Source of the DNA: Alloprevotella tannerae
Lineage (GTDB): Bacteria > Bacteroidota > Bacteroidia > Bacteroidales > Bacteroidaceae
Assembly: GCA_015259305.1 (NCBI GenBank)
Contig: JABZGO010000085.1
Coordinates: forward strand, 1 to 7,414
Length of the DNA: 7,414 nt
Direction: 5' to 3'
Notes under the pieces: generated by a model
The model's input: the letters and a program-made list of their open reading frames with translations, nothing else
The model's database searches: none
What the model was told of the DNA's origin: nothing
Part shown: positions 7,171 to 7,414 of the stretch, piece by piece
How the letters are laid out: each line of letters begins with the position of its first letter
Numbering within the stretch: the first letter of the stretch is position 1
Program-made: the position numbers and the translations under genes

Positions 7171-7342
7171 TATACGCTTTGCTCTGCCGAACATTCTTCT
7201 TAAGAGTAGCTTCGCAAAGCAAAATATATGGTTAGCTATTGGTGCACGTTTAGCATCTAAACTCTTGGGATGCGTATCGCCTACTCAGGAGCTGGTTGCT
7301 TAAAGCAATTACAAACAGAAAGTAAACGAACAAAACAAAATT
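7171..7342 (+). promoter_or_regulatory. rpsI-rpsB intergenic region, foldable, possible rpsB leader
   Basis: 172 bp between two genes of one ribosomal cluster, longer than the 8 bp between rplM and rpsI. Possible stems are GCTTTGC (7176-7182) with GCAAAGC (7214-7220), enclosing the palindrome TCTTAAGA (7198-7205); GCATC (7253-7257) with GATGC (7269-7273), competing with TTTAG (7249-7253) and CTAAA (7257-7261); and TTGCT (7296-7300) with AGCAA (7304-7308). S2 is known to control rpsB-tsf through the leader in gammaproteobacteria, so a similar role is conceivable. TACGCTTTG (7173-7181) resembles a -7 box but has one extra base. No stem is followed by a strong U-tract. Confidence 0.35.
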
Positions 7343-7414
7343 ATGTCAAGAACAACTTTTGACCAACTTTTAGAGGCTGGCTGTCATTTTGGCCACCTCA
7401 AGCGCAAATGGAAT
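7343..7414 (+). CDS. rpsB: 30S ribosomal protein S2 (uS2), N-terminal 24 residues, cut by the window end
   Basis: ATG at 7343-7345 opens MSRTTFDQLLEAGCHFGHLK and then RKWN, ending exactly at the window edge. The LLEAGCHFGH(L)xRKWN block is the highly conserved N-terminus of S2, which bridges the head and body of the 30S subunit on its solvent side. The order rpsI-rpsB is usual in Bacteroidales, where tsf is expected next, outside this window. The start is preceded by an A-rich stretch and no Shine-Dalgarno site. Confidence 0.95.
   Translation, partial: MSRTTFDQLLEAGCHFGHLKRKWN

Noticed and set aside
7049..7303. Plus-strand 84-codon frame overlapping the end of rpsI
   Set aside because: It is an out-of-frame shadow of rpsI extending into the gap and shows no protein family features.

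Overview
The window comes from the chromosome of a member of Bacteroidales (Bacteroidota). The L13, S9 and S2 sequences have the Bacteroidales form, for example L13 opening MDTLSYKT and S2 opening MSRTTFDQLLEAGCHFGHL. The order rplM-rpsI-rpsB is usual there, starts lack Shine-Dalgarno sites, and the two promoters I find match the Bacteroidetes -7 consensus TAnnTTTG. Genus cannot be settled by eye.

Layout: positions 1-740 hold no convincing gene. They contain a MITE-like or IS-remnant element (277-530) bounded by 24-bp terminal inverted repeats. A leftward cluster follows, in transcription order: mazG (5549-4740, house-cleaning NTP pyrophosphohydrolase), folC (4693-3396, folylpolyglutamate/dihydrofolate synthase) and an 874-residue exported protein (3365-741). 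That protein combines TPR-like helices with four degenerate retropepsin-like lobes. The gaps are 46 and 30 bp, so the three are probably one operon. folC carries a single-base frameshift near its 3' end; the correct C-terminus continues in another frame.

Positions 5550-6313 are a gene-free divergent region of 764 bp. It holds a likely leftward promoter for mazG, AT-rich palindromes, and a tandem pair of 44-bp hairpin units whose stems differ by compensating changes. Further small inverted repeats follow, then the rightward rplM promoter and a leader of about 130 nt that can fold.

The right end is the ribosomal protein operon: rplM (GTG start), rpsI 8 bp later, then a 172-bp foldable gap and the first 24 codons of rpsB, cut by the window edge. 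The operon genes are ordinary housekeeping genes. The unusual material is the covarying hairpin pair, the pseudoprotease architecture, the folC frameshift and the terminal-inverted-repeat element.
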